A stretch of DNA of 64,000 bases from JANXSS01 sp040385645 (lineage in GTDB: Bacteria; Pseudomonadota; Gammaproteobacteria; Burkholderiales; Burkholderiaceae_D). A program made the translations under genes and the position numbers. The stretch is from positions 1 to 64,000 of the forward strand of contig JAZKGZ010000001.1 in the NCBI GenBank assembly GCA_040385645.1. Direction: 5' to 3'. The notes under the pieces were generated by a model. That model was given only the letters and a program-made list of their open reading frames with translations, made no database searches and was not told the origin of the DNA. Below are positions 52,877-62,367 of this stretch, piece by piece (position 1 is the stretch's first letter; every line of letters starts with the position of its first letter).

Positions 52877-54868
52877 ATGACGTGGGAAAATAATTTCTCC
52901 TGCGGCAAATGTCGCATGTCAACAGATTGCAAGAAATCGAGAGCGACCATGACACGTCATCCCTGCGCAGTACCTACACAGCATTTCATGCCGAAGCGAC
53001 GTTGGTCGATCCTGGGGTTGGCCGTCGCACTGACGTTGAACGGTTGCGCTAGTTTTCAAAGGCCGTTGGCAAAGCCTCAGCCAGCTATCGTCAGCGCGCC
53101 CGAGACCCGTACCGTCGACGAAGCCGGTAGCGACGCCAGCGTCGAGATCGATGCCGGTTTCATTTCCGACGATCTATTCATGTTGAAACCGATGGTCGAT
53201 AGCGCACCGCTGCCGGCAATGCAGTTGCGCGGTTTGTCGGTAACCGAGTCGGGCGTCTACGATGCCTTGCGTCTGGTACTGAAAGACACCGGTATTACCT
53301 TGAATATCGAAGGCGGCACGCGCGGTGGCGAACGGTTCGGATCGGTATCGGCGTTCGACGTAAAAGGTAGCTTGACTGAAGTACTCGATAGCCTGTCGGA
53401 GACGATCGGCTTTTTCTACAGCTTCAGAAAAAACACGTTATTTATTCAACAGGAACAGCAGTTCGTAGTGGAGTTGCCGCCAGCGTTATCCGAAGACAAT
53501 GCCGCCGGCTTGACCAACACCCTGCAGTTCCTGGGTGCCCGCGATCCGTATATCGATCGCTTGAATCGTTCACTGGTATTTCGTACCAACCGGCCATCGC
53601 TGGCAAAAATCGAGGGCTATCTGCAAAAGATTCGCGATACCCGCTCCTTGATTATCTACGACGTCAATATTTTTCAAGTCGATTTGCGTGACAACTCGGA
53701 TGTCGGTATTCAATGGAACAAGCTCGGTTGGGCCGGTACGCCAGGCGTTTCAGCCGGCGTTGGCGCGGCTGGCGCACCGGCTACCGGAGTCGGTGCCTCG
53801 GCCGGCAATGCCGTGACCGGCACTTTGTCCGGCCTCGGGCTAGGGCTGGTCTTGTCGTCGTCTAGATTTTCGATCGATATGCTGATCAATTTCCTGCAAA
53901 CGCAGGGCAACGTAAAAGCGATCTCCCGCCCGCGCTTGGCGGTCATTTCCGGCACGCGCGGAACCTTGCGGGTCGGGCAATCGACTACCTATGTATCGAA
54001 AGTCGGCACCAATTTCTCGACCTCTGTGAATCAGGTCACGACCGAAACCCGGGATCTGAAAACCGGCCTGGATCTGGCACTGTTCGGTGATTTTAGTGAC
54101 AACACCATCTATACCCGTATTGGCTTGGCGATTTCCGAGATTGTCAGCTTAAATAAATTTACTGCGCTCGGCACAGATTTGACATTGCCGACCACCGCCG
54201 ATCGGGAAATCAATACCGTCGTCAGGGCCAGGCCGGGCGATATGATCCTGCTGGGTGGCATTACGCTCAATCGCGATTCTGCCGATATTCGCCGTGGCGC
54301 GACCCAAAACGGTTATTCCGATGTCGTGACGCGTTCCGAATTGGTACTGGCCTTGAAATCCAAGGTGGTAAATTTCCGCGGCAAGTCCAACATGGTCGCG
54401 CCGGCAGGCTTGTTCGTGCCGGCCACCGCAGAAGTGTCGGTACCGGTGGCACCATTGCCGTTGCCGTTGCCTTTGGCACCGGCAATGCCCGGTGAGCCGA
54501 TGGTGCCACCGGTGTCGGCCGTGCCGCAACCGCGTAGAGCATTGCCATCGTCACCAGCATTGCCAGCGTTGCCAGCGGCTCCGAAGTTGCCGGTGCCAGT
54601 GCCGGTGCCGACTCAATTGCCCAAAGTTCCTAGCAAGTCCGCATTGGCAGCTGCCCTGACACCAAAAATCGTCATGCCGCAGCGCTTAGCTGTGCCGCAC
54701 ATGACGACCGCGGTCGGGCCGGTGCAATTACGTACGGCTTCCGACGGTTCACCGCCTAAGCCACGTTCTTATGCGCCGGGATACGAGCCACTGCCGCTAC
54801 GCTTATCGATGAATCTAAACCCCCGCATGACACTCGCCATTGCCGACAAGGCCGGCCGCACGTACTGA
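52877..54868 (+). CDS. pilN: PilN-family lipoprotein secretin (type IVb pilus)
   Basis: AGGGA at 52866 fits the ATG at 52877 (about 663 residues). An ATG at 52988 would place the lipobox LTLNGC nearer the start, as lipoproteins normally have. After the acylated Cys come a STN-like segment (LKDTGITLNIEG, TIGFFYSFRKNTLFIQ), an N-domain (YLQKIRDTRSLIIYDVNIF) and the secretin core. The core has VLSSSRFSIDMLINFLQTQG, then ISRPRLAVISGTRGTLRVG, then TVVRARPGDMILLGGI. The C-terminal 150 residues are Pro/Ala/Val-rich. It is an outer-membrane channel for a filament. It follows pilY1 but belongs to a different pilus class, and could serve the type IVb-like machine at 4.3-12.4 kb, which has no secretin of its own. 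Confidence 0.88.
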   Translation: MTWENNFSCGKCRMSTDCKKSRATMTRHPCAVPTQHFMPKRRWSILGLAVALTLNGCASFQRPLAKPQPAIVSAPETRTVDEAGSDASVEIDAGFISDDLFMLKPMVDSAPLPAMQLRGLSVTESGVYDALRLVLKDTGITLNIEGGTRGGERFGSVSAFDVKGSLTEVLDSLSETIGFFYSFRKNTLFIQQEQQFVVELPPALSEDNAAGLTNTLQFLGARDPYIDRLNRSLVFRTNRPSLAKIEGYLQKIRDTRSLIIYDVNIFQVDLRDNSDVGIQWNKLGWAGTPGVSAGVGAAGAPATGVGASAGNAVTGTLSGLGLGLVLSSSRFSIDMLINFLQTQGNVKAISRPRLAVISGTRGTLRVGQSTTYVSKVGTNFSTSVNQVTTETRDLKTGLDLALFGDFSDNTIYTRIGLAISEIVSLNKFTALGTDLTLPTTADREINTVVRARPGDMILLGGITLNRDSADIRRGATQNGYSDVVTRSELVLALKSKVVNFRGKSNMVAPAGLFVPATAEVSVPVAPLPLPLPLAPAMPGEPMVPPVSAVPQPRRALPSSPALPALPAAPKLPVPVPVPTQLPKVPSKSALAAALTPKIVMPQRLAVPHMTTAVGPVQLRTASDGSPPKPRSYAPGYEPLPLRLSMNLNPRMTLAIADKAGRTY

Positions 54869-54898
54869 TCGACAATCAGGCGTGGCAACAGGCATGCA

Positions 54899-54930
54899 GG
54901 CAGATCGATCGATCGATCGATCGATCTGCC
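54899..54930. repeat. 32-bp perfect palindrome containing six tandem GATC
   Basis: GGCA, six GATC, TGCC is fully self-complementary and lies between the convergent ends of pilN (54868) and bcsB (54961). It has the position of a terminator but lacks a T-run. GATC is the Dam site, so methylation or SeqA/MutH-type binding is conceivable if Dam exists in the host. Confidence 0.85.
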
Positions 54931-54960
54931 AATGCGGTATCCCAAATCCCGCGGCCAGTG

Positions 54961-57273
54961 TTAATGCTTCCTGCGGTAAGAAATCAAAGCGCGCCGCGTC
55001 AGCAGAGCCATCAGGATCACCAGCACCATCAATACCACCAGCGAGCGCCACGGATGCTGAGAAATCAGCAAGCTCAACCCACCTCGCAAGCCGTAGGCTG
55101 AAAACGGTGCATCGTCGAGTGACACGGTTCGTAATACGGGCGCATCGGCGTCCCAATAAGCCAAAGCGCCCTGCAGTTGCGACCACGGTCCATGTTGCAC
55201 CAGCTGGTCTATGCCTTTTTGCAAAACCTTGCCCTGTTCCGCAGTAATTACCGTCAATTCCTTGCCATCGCTCTTCGCCGTCTTGGCAAACACGCTGGTG
55301 CGCAAGGTGTTGGCCATATCGAGCTGCGCCACCGCGTATTGCGGTGCAACGGCATTGCTCCTCAACCGGTCTGTCCATTGAGAAAACCACTGCGCGCCTT
55401 CCAGTACCGCGAAGGTCGACGTCTTGGCTAGCGGCACTTCGACCGATAGCTCGGTCGGCAGGTTTTTAAAGAAACTCTCCTGAATCGCCGGTGGCAGGTT
55501 GGCGTAGGGGCCAACCCAGAATTGATTCTGAACCGCGCTAGAATCGACGGTGCCGAATTGCAACCGGTGCAGTGGGCCGCCATACACCTGACGCAATTTC
55601 GCCAACAATGTCATGCCGGCACTCAGGGTCGTGCTGTCAGCGTCGGTCAGGCGTATCGCCATACCTTGCCCGCTCGGCCCGTAGGAATAGAAGCTGCCGG
55701 CACCGGTGAGCAAGGCCAAATCGGATAACTCCGAGACATTGCCCCCAAATTTTTGCATGGTGGTGTCTTCGTAAAGCGTCATTGCCAGATTGCCATTGTA
55801 GAAAGGGCGACATTCCCCACCGTTACTTACCGGAATCAATATCGGCTTGATTTCCAGTTGGTTCCAGCCTTGCTTCAACGCGCCAGCAGGAATGCTGACG
55901 GCGTATTTTTCATAGACGCCACCATCCGGGTTATTCAGGGGAATCGACCCCTGCATGATGCCGTTGACCAGTACGTTGACTGCCGATTGGGTACCCATGC
56001 CGCTGGCGTAGGCCAGGTGGACCCGCACTTGCGCGCGGCCTTGCCAACTACCGTTCCAAAATCGAATCGTGGCACCGGCGGCGTCCGGGCCGTTGTAGGT
56101 AGTGCTCTTAAAGCCGAGCGCGCGCAATGGAAAGGCACCGGACGCGGCATAGGGCGTGCTGAATCGCGCATCGAACTCGGCGACTTCCGGCAGTTTGAGT
56201 TGCCGGATCGTGGTCGAGGCACTGTCCGGCCAAGGTACTTGCCTGACCGAAAACGCTTTGGCGACCTCGACCAGTTGTTCATCGTTACCCGCCGCCAAGA
56301 TCAGTAAAAAGCGTGTGGCGTCACCAGGAAAAGGCCGCACGGCGATCATCGGCTCGGCGCCGGGTTCAATTTCCATGCCGGCGAGGTAGGGAGCGAGCTG
56401 GGCAAAGGTGCCTAGCACCACCGCGCCACCGCTAGAAGGATCGATCTGCGTGGCGAGTTCGCGCGGCATCGGTGGCAGGCGGCGATGCATCAGGCTTACC
56501 GGCACATAGTCATAGCGTTGACCGATACCTTGCGCTACCAGACCGAGCGCTTGCATTTCGCGCACGCCCGGTGCCGTTGGCGTCAGTATCGTGACGACCT
56601 GACGGCTGCGCCAGTCGGCTTTGTCGAAAAAAGAATCGAGTTTGCTTAACAGCGGAGTCACGGGAAGCGGGTCGGCGACGATCGCCAGCTGCGATTGTTC
56701 CAGGTTTAGCTGCGTCCACAACTGCGGTGCCAGGGGATACTCGCACGTGTTGGTGTAATGCTGTGCTACTTCCACACGTACTTCGTTAAAGCCCACGCGT
56801 AACAGATCGACCGGAATCTCGAATTCATGCCGAAAGCCTTCGCTACGGCTACTCAGCGGAAATTGCCGAACCACATTGCCATTAACCAGTATCACCAATT
56901 GCGAAGTATCGATCAGCGCCCGCGATGCAGTGCCCACCAGCGAAAGCACGACTTGTTTGGCGCGCCACAGTGCCGGCACCGGCATTGAAAACGTGTAAGC
57001 AGCCGCCGCTCCGCTCAATTTGACCGGCTGCGATGCGCCGGTGAGCTTGCCCAACGGCAGAACAAAGCGCGTGCCCTCCACCAGCGCGATCGTCGGCACC
57101 GGAGCCGGTATCGAGGCAAGTGCCGAAGCCGAATCGCGCGCTACACGCATTGAATCTGCCGTATAGGGCCAGTGCTGTTGTGCAGCCGACGCTAGCGACG
57201 GCACGACCAACGACAACAGCCCGGCAAGTGCGATTTTTTTATAAAAGCCATTTGGCCAGAGACGTCGGGTCAT
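54961..57273 (-). CDS. bcsB: BcsB cellulose synthase periplasmic subunit
   Basis: This 770-residue periplasmic protein has a signal peptide (IALAGLLSLVVPSLASA) and a single C-terminal membrane anchor (LVVLMVLVILMALLTRRAL). The body alternates carbohydrate-binding-like and ferredoxin-like domains of the BcsB family (KQVVLSLVGTASRALIDTSQ, NEVRVEVAQHYTNTCEYPL, QGWNQLEIKPILIPV). BcsB contacts BcsA's membrane part and is needed for cellulose translocation. Its ATG overlaps the bcsA stop by four bases. No BcsZ or BcsC follows; the gene ends against the GATC palindrome. Confidence 0.93.
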   Translation of the reverse strand: MTRRLWPNGFYKKIALAGLLSLVVPSLASAAQQHWPYTADSMRVARDSASALASIPAPVPTIALVEGTRFVLPLGKLTGASQPVKLSGAAAAYTFSMPVPALWRAKQVVLSLVGTASRALIDTSQLVILVNGNVVRQFPLSSRSEGFRHEFEIPVDLLRVGFNEVRVEVAQHYTNTCEYPLAPQLWTQLNLEQSQLAIVADPLPVTPLLSKLDSFFDKADWRSRQVVTILTPTAPGVREMQALGLVAQGIGQRYDYVPVSLMHRRLPPMPRELATQIDPSSGGAVVLGTFAQLAPYLAGMEIEPGAEPMIAVRPFPGDATRFLLILAAGNDEQLVEVAKAFSVRQVPWPDSASTTIRQLKLPEVAEFDARFSTPYAASGAFPLRALGFKSTTYNGPDAAGATIRFWNGSWQGRAQVRVHLAYASGMGTQSAVNVLVNGIMQGSIPLNNPDGGVYEKYAVSIPAGALKQGWNQLEIKPILIPVSNGGECRPFYNGNLAMTLYEDTTMQKFGGNVSELSDLALLTGAGSFYSYGPSGQGMAIRLTDADSTTLSAGMTLLAKLRQVYGGPLHRLQFGTVDSSAVQNQFWVGPYANLPPAIQESFFKNLPTELSVEVPLAKTSTFAVLEGAQWFSQWTDRLRSNAVAPQYAVAQLDMANTLRTSVFAKTAKSDGKELTVITAEQGKVLQKGIDQLVQHGPWSQLQGALAYWDADAPVLRTVSLDDAPFSAYGLRGGLSLLISQHPWRSLVVLMVLVILMALLTRRALISYRRKH

Positions 57274-59567
57274 GGCGGTGCGCCTTTTTCTAAAGATTTT
57301 GCATGAAATAGGCGCGCCGGTACGCTCTTGAGCAAAAACATCAAGTGGCCCAGCCCTTGTCTACCCGCAAATTTCATGACGTAGATGAATCCTTGCGCTA
57401 CGCTACGGCCTGCATGGCGCTCACTGTTGTTGTCGATGATTTGATCGCTGGACCCGAACGCCAGGGCGATGGCAGCGCGTTCCTGCTCCACCGTGGTATG
57501 CCGATACGATAGCCCGATGCTGATACGGTTTGCATCCAGCGCCCGGATCGATTGTGGTACGCCATGCAGCACCGTCGCCGAACGGCTCAGGCTCAGTGAA
57601 AGCTCGCCTTGTTTCTTCAGTTGCGCCAGGCAAGAGGCGTCTCCGGCGATCGTGATGCCGGCACCGGATACTGAAGCGTTGGTCGCCATGCCGGGAATGG
57701 CGGTGCCGTCCGGCATCATCAACACGACTTCTTCGATGCAACGCGCACGTGGCTCGGCCCGCAGCTGCCGCCGCTCGAAGGTAATACCCAAGGCACCCAG
57801 TAGCAATGCGCAATCCAAAAACGCCCAGAACAACACGAACATCACGGCATCCTGGCTCCAGGGTTCGTGGTGATAGCGATACAAGCCACCGATGATGCCT
57901 GCCACATTGAATGCCAGCAGAATATAAAAAGGTGGTGCCAGTGCCGAGACGAAGTCGGTATTAAGTACTTCGCCCTTCGGCGTCACCTGGAAAGAAGGCG
58001 AGCGCGGCTTGCGTAGTACTTCGACCAGCCCGCGGGTCACATAAACCGATTGAATGATTTCATACAGTTGCGACATGAAAGGCCAACGTACCCTGCCGTA
58101 AAAATATTGCGTCGTGATGAGGGACGCAAACAGACTGGGCATGGCATAGATCAAAATATCGTCGGCGGTGGCATCGCACAGGTTGATAGAAAACAGCAAA
58201 AAAACCGGAGGTGCCAGCAGCATGATCAAACGCGACGTGGCAAAACCCCAGTAGGTCGCGAAATTCGTGTACAGCAGGCGCTGAACGAACGATAGCCCTG
58301 CCTGTGTCCAAGGATTTTTTAAAATAAATATCTGCAACATGCCCTGGCCCCATCGCACACGTTGGACGATGAAACCGGCGTAGGTTTCCGGCTGCAAACC
58401 GGAGACCATCGGCCGGTTCAAATAAGCGGTGGAGTAGCCCAGGCCGAGGGCGTCGAGCGTGGTTTCGGCATCTTCGGTAATCGTCTGCCCGGCGATTCCG
58501 CCGAGACGGTCGAGTACGCTGCGTCTCAGAACCGCTGCCGAACCGCAAAAGAACGACGCTCCCCACGTATCGAGTCCCGGTTGCATCACATCGTAAAAAA
58601 GTTCGTTTTCCGCAGGCGAGGAGCTAAAAGTCGAAAGGTTACGCTCGAGTGGGTCGGGGCTGATGAAGTTGTGCGGCGTCTGCACCACGAATAGTTTCGG
58701 GTCCGCCAGAAACATGCCGACCGTATTTTGCAAAAAATCCTCGGTGGGAATATGGTCGCAATCCAAAATCAATATCAGTTCGCCGCTGGTGTGCTGCAAC
58801 GCGCTGTTGATATTGCCGGCTTTCGCGTGTTCGTTTTTTTGGCGTGTGAGATAGCCGGCACCGTAGCGTTGGGCGATATGGCGTAACTGCGCTGCGCGTT
58901 CGCGGGCAGCATCGGCTTTCACCGGGTCTTTGTCGTAACACTTCTGATCGGTGCCGCCGTCGTCGAGCAGGAACACATGCATTTTGTGCCGTGGATAGCG
59001 CATCTGGGTCGCTGCGATGACGGTCGGCCGCAGGATGCTGGCGTCCTCGTTATAAGTCGGAATGTAGACATCCACATGGGGAAACAAATCTTCGTCCGCG
59101 GGCAGTGGTATCGGCTTGCGATGTAGCGGGCTGCAATTGATGAAAAATCCAAACACCGAATTCAGATAGCCGTAGCACTCGGCGAGAAACAATATCAAAC
59201 CGAATACCATTGCCGCGATCCCGAAATGCATCGGTAGCGATTCCGTCGCCCGCCAGTACATATAACGCGATGACAGCAGCAAAGCGATGAAGATGATTAC
59301 CAGTCGTAGCGCGTGGTGATGTCTTTGCCCCATCGGACGGACCGAAATGCGGTAGCAGATGAACAATATGACCAACATGGTATTGGCGATCACTGCTTGG
59401 GCGTGTGCTTGAAGCGGCAAATAACACAGGGCCATGAAGCAGCCCGTGGCAAACAACCAGACCAGCGTGATGTTGTTGTAAAAAGTGAAACGTCTGATAC
59501 TCGGGTGGTGCGACGGGTCGGACAGCGGTCCTGGCTTGAGAGACGATGTCGCGGCAGGTTCGGACAT
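57270..59567 (-). CDS. bcsA: BcsA cellulose synthase catalytic subunit
   Basis: The start chosen is the ATG at 59567 (about 765 residues); the frame remains open to 59684. Several membrane helices precede the GT2 domain. Catalytic landmarks are HVDVYIPTYNED, LLDDGG, ILDCDHIP (DxD), QTPHNF, TEDAETTL (the TED base) and QRVRWGQGML (Q-x-x-R-W). A C-terminal PilZ domain has RAEPR (RxxxR) and NASVSGAGI (D/N-x-S-x-x-G), the c-di-GMP switch. It polymerises UDP-glucose into beta-1,4-glucan in response to c-di-GMP. It heads a bcsA-bcsB unit. Confidence 0.95.
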   Translation of the reverse strand: MSEPAATSSLKPGPLSDPSHHPSIRRFTFYNNITLVWLFATGCFMALCYLPLQAHAQAVIANTMLVILFICYRISVRPMGQRHHHALRLVIIFIALLLSSRYMYWRATESLPMHFGIAAMVFGLILFLAECYGYLNSVFGFFINCSPLHRKPIPLPADEDLFPHVDVYIPTYNEDASILRPTVIAATQMRYPRHKMHVFLLDDGGTDQKCYDKDPVKADAARERAAQLRHIAQRYGAGYLTRQKNEHAKAGNINSALQHTSGELILILDCDHIPTEDFLQNTVGMFLADPKLFVVQTPHNFISPDPLERNLSTFSSSPAENELFYDVMQPGLDTWGASFFCGSAAVLRRSVLDRLGGIAGQTITEDAETTLDALGLGYSTAYLNRPMVSGLQPETYAGFIVQRVRWGQGMLQIFILKNPWTQAGLSFVQRLLYTNFATYWGFATSRLIMLLAPPVFLLFSINLCDATADDILIYAMPSLFASLITTQYFYGRVRWPFMSQLYEIIQSVYVTRGLVEVLRKPRSPSFQVTPKGEVLNTDFVSALAPPFYILLAFNVAGIIGGLYRYHHEPWSQDAVMFVLFWAFLDCALLLGALGITFERRQLRAEPRARCIEEVVLMMPDGTAIPGMATNASVSGAGITIAGDASCLAQLKKQGELSLSLSRSATVLHGVPQSIRALDANRISIGLSYRHTTVEQERAAIALAFGSSDQIIDNNSERHAGRSVAQGFIYVMKFAGRQGLGHLMFLLKSVPARLFHAKSLEKGAPP

Positions 59568-59853
59568 AGATCGGGAGATTTTGAAAAACTGTTGTGCAAG
59601 TACTCTATGGCAATTAACGTTTGGAAACAAAGACTTTGTCACACAAAGGCCTGGATGTTTCATTAAAGCAACGTAACGTTGCATGTATGTTCTTGTAGTC
59701 CTACAGCAGATCGCTACCCCTTCTGATAGGGAATAAGTTCTGGTTGCAATACGCTACAAGTTGCGATTAAACAAAGTTACTTTGTGGTAATATTACATAG
59801 GCGTCTTGCGGCTGTGAAGCTTCAATTTCCGCACGCGACAACTGGAGAGATTT

Positions 59854-60810
59854 GTGCCTCGACAATTGACAGAGCACCCTCGTATAACCCCGCCAATGGC
59901 AATCGCCGCCTTTATCGATGCTTCGCGGCCGCAAGTTGCAGCAATTGCTGCTTCTATCCTGGCCAAAGAAACACTGGCAGCGACGATCGCCTATCTATCA
60001 GACACCACGGCTGCAGTGCACGAGCAGCTTGCGATACTTGAAGCGGAATACAAATTATCGAATGAGATGCATGCGGAGTTGCTGAACGCCCTGCAATTGA
60101 TTAATAGCGCTGAGGCCGCCGGAGACGCTGAAAATGCTGTGAAGGATGATTACGCTTCCGAGGCAGATGCCGCGCGGCTTTCGGTGACCGAGCTTCTTGC
60201 TCAACGCAAGGGTATGCTGGATAACTTGGCAACGCACCTTTCCGATTTGCGTCAGCGCCAAGTGTTGCTGGCACATGGTATCGAGCATGGCAGCATGGCG
60301 ATGACCGATGCCTTCTCCAGAGCGGCAGTCAGTGCGTTGCCCACCACATCTAACTCGGGTGCAGATCGTGGGGCTACTTTGCTGACGGCTTATCTAGTTG
60401 TAGCGCAGCTACGGGACCGGCTTCAGGCACCTGGCTTTCGCGGCATCGGTGAGCACGCGGTAACGACGCTGTATGTCACCGCGATGTGCCATTCAGCGAA
60501 GCGTCGGATGGATCATGCCTTATCCGATCCCATGGCGCATGCGCTGGCGATGGAACTGGGTTTCAAGTCGGCAAAGGAAGTGCATCAGGCTTTGCAAGCG
60601 TTTCATCGTTTAGCTACCGAAAAAACATCCCGGACGCAATTGCTTTGCACGCAGCTATCCAGTGCGATGACGTCCGATTGCGACTATGTTGGTATCACGC
60701 TTGCGCCGCCGTCATTGGACCAGCAATTTGCCGAAATCATGCACCGCGCCCGCCAGAATTCACCGGGCGCAAAGAACGCAGGTATTCAGGGCGGTAAAAG
60801 CAGGCGCTAG
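59854..60810 (+). CDS. helical protein of unknown function
   Basis: The GTG at 59854 has GGAGAG five bases upstream. The 318-residue soluble protein is Ala/Leu-rich and almost entirely helical, with a likely coiled coil around residues 40-145 (AILEAEYKLSNEMHAELL, LDNLATHLSDLRQRQVLLA). A second helical part has GIGEHAVTTLYVTAMCHSAK and AHALAMELGFKSAKEVHQ. There is no signal peptide or membrane segment. No family is recognised. It lies divergent from bcsA and might be co-regulated with it. Its 3' end overlaps the frameshift extension of the convergent hydrolase but not the hydrolase's probable native end at 60837. Confidence 0.6.
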   Translation: MPRQLTEHPRITPPMAIAAFIDASRPQVAAIAASILAKETLAATIAYLSDTTAAVHEQLAILEAEYKLSNEMHAELLNALQLINSAEAAGDAENAVKDDYASEADAARLSVTELLAQRKGMLDNLATHLSDLRQRQVLLAHGIEHGSMAMTDAFSRAAVSALPTTSNSGADRGATLLTAYLVVAQLRDRLQAPGFRGIGEHAVTTLYVTAMCHSAKRRMDHALSDPMAHALAMELGFKSAKEVHQALQAFHRLATEKTSRTQLLCTQLSSAMTSDCDYVGITLAPPSLDQQFAEIMHRARQNSPGAKNAGIQGGKSRR

Positions 60811-61720
60811 AGCAGCTAGCGATTAGTAGATAGCGATCACGAACTGTCGGCGGTCCAGCCGAACAGCTCCTGCATCGCCTGCCGGTATCGTGTCTCACCC
60901 CTCGCATGGAATTGTTGTGATTGGCACCTTCCACCAGCAATAACTGCTTGTTATTTCCGGGAATTGCGGCAAACAGCCTCTGGCTAAATCGCGCCGGCAC
61001 GTAGCGGTCGTCTATGCCATGCACGACCAACACCGGAATGCTAACCTCGGCAATTTTCGTTACGGAGTCGAATTTTTGTTTTAGCAACAATTGCATCGGC
61101 ATCCATGACAAGGTAAATACCTTTGCGATGTCCGATAGGTTAGTGAATGACGATTCGACAATCAAACCATGCGCAGCCTGGTGTCTATCGTTAGCAAGAC
61201 GTGCAGCAAGGTCGATTGCCACCGCACCACCTAAGGAATGCCCGTAGATGTATCGCCGCTTTGGATCGGGCTGCAGTTCAACCAATCGCTTCCAGGCAAT
61301 CTGAGCATCTTCATACACCGAAGCTTCGGAAGGTAAATCCGTATCCAGATCGCCGAACCCTCGGTAATCGATGGCTAGTACGGAAAAACCGAAATTGCGT
61401 AATTGTTCGATACGGAATGTTTGGCCAGTAAGATTGTATTTAGCGCCATGCAAATACAGTATCGTCGGCGCGTCGGCATGGTCTGCTGGCCACCACCAGG
61501 TTTTGAAGCGTTGTGCCCGGCCATCTTCGCCTTCCACCGGAAGGTACGATTCCTGTACCCCCTCCGGCAAACCTGCATACCAGCTAGCCACACCTGGCGT
61601 GACCCGAAAAAGGAGCTGGCGCTCGGTATAGTTGAGTTGATTGATACCGGCAGCCGCACCAGCGACGGTTGCAACAGCCACAGCCAACATTGCAGCGAAT
61701 TTTAGGGTTGGTCGAATCAC
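60737..61720 (-). CDS. alpha/beta hydrolase, 3' end frameshifted
   Basis: The probable start is the GTG at 61720, before an N-terminal anchor or signal (KFAAMLAVAVATVAGAAAG); the frame extends to a TTG at 61798. The fold shows ILYLHGAKYNLTGQ (oxyanion), YIYGHSLGGAVAIDLA (Ser nucleophile), VVHGIDDRYVPA (Asp) and VEGANHNNSMRG (His). It resembles BEM46/ABHD-type serine hydrolases with unknown substrate. After SMRG, at a G4 run near 60900, the frame gives an unlikely basic tail to 60737. Adding one G gives GETRYRQAMQELFGW, then TADSS and a TGA at 60837, which is the expected end. A real mutation or a base-call error is possible; all catalytic residues are upstream. Confidence 0.8.
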   Translation of the reverse strand: MIRPTLKFAAMLAVAVATVAGAAAGINQLNYTERQLLFRVTPGVASWYAGLPEGVQESYLPVEGEDGRAQRFKTWWWPADHADAPTILYLHGAKYNLTGQTFRIEQLRNFGFSVLAIDYRGFGDLDTDLPSEASVYEDAQIAWKRLVELQPDPKRRYIYGHSLGGAVAIDLAARLANDRHQAAHGLIVESSFTNLSDIAKVFTLSWMPMQLLLKQKFDSVTKIAEVSIPVLVVHGIDDRYVPARFSQRLFAAIPGNNKQLLLVEGANHNNSMRGVRHDTGRRCRSCSAGPPTVRDRYLLIASCSSACFYRPEYLRSLRPVNSGGRGA

Positions 61721-62040
61721 AGGGCGAAGTGGAAAGCGTACGCACTGTAAGCTGGCGACATTTCTTGAACATGCAAGTCTGCCGCTGTAAAAGAACAAAA
61801 CTTATTGCCTTGCACGCTGATTGCCTTTCAGTTGCTTCAACATTATTTCTTGTAAGAAATACAAGTTACCAGATCTCGTCTACTGAGGACAGCGTTGGTT
61901 GTCAGTGCCTGTATGTAAGGAACGACACCTCCAGCCTAATGCTTGACGACGACTTTCAACAATCCGCAAGTGCTTATCAAAACGTCAATCCAGCGGCGGG
62001 TTTCGCTCAGGATGTGTTATCTTATTGATAAGAGGAGATG
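61721..62040. other. intergenic stretch with no supported gene
   Basis: About 320 bases between the divergent hydrolase and DUF3135 genes. An open frame at 61669-62028 lacks a ribosome-binding site and family features and overlaps the hydrolase antisense. Both promoters are expected here. Confidence 0.5.
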
Positions 62041-62043
62041 ATC

Positions 62044-62367
62044 ATGACTTTAGCCACAAAACTTCCCAGGTTCGACGTGTTGGTAGCCATGCATGAAAAA
62101 GATCCTGACGCTTACGAAACCTTGCGGCATCAGTTGCTGCGTTCTTGCATCGATAATGCGCCGGAAATCCATCGTGCCGGGCTTGAGGCCCTACTCGACC
62201 GAATTAACATCGTGCGTGCCGAGGCCGGCACGCCGCTGGAAGCCGCCATTGCAGCTTCTCGCATGATGGTCGATTCTTGTCTGAAGCTGCGCGAGGCAAT
62301 GGTCGACCTTGCTACCGCCAATGCCGCATTACAAACCACGGTGTTGCTCGATAAATTCCGCTTGTAG
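62044..62367 (+). CDS. DUF3135-family protein
   Basis: AGGAG lies six bases before the ATG at 62044, which is therefore preferred over the ATG at 62038. The 107-residue protein has the DUF3135 pattern: LPRFDVLVAMHEKDPDAYETL, IDNAPEIHRAGLEALLDRI and AAIAASRMMVDSCLKLREAM. It is soluble and helical, and its function is unknown in the family. It is monocistronic. Confidence 0.82.
   Translation: MTLATKLPRFDVLVAMHEKDPDAYETLRHQLLRSCIDNAPEIHRAGLEALLDRINIVRAEAGTPLEAAIAASRMMVDSCLKLREAMVDLATANAALQTTVLLDKFRL

Noticed and set aside
61669..62028. 119-residue ORF between the hydrolase and DUF3135 genes
   Set aside because: No ribosome-binding site or family features, and it overlaps the hydrolase N-terminus antisense.
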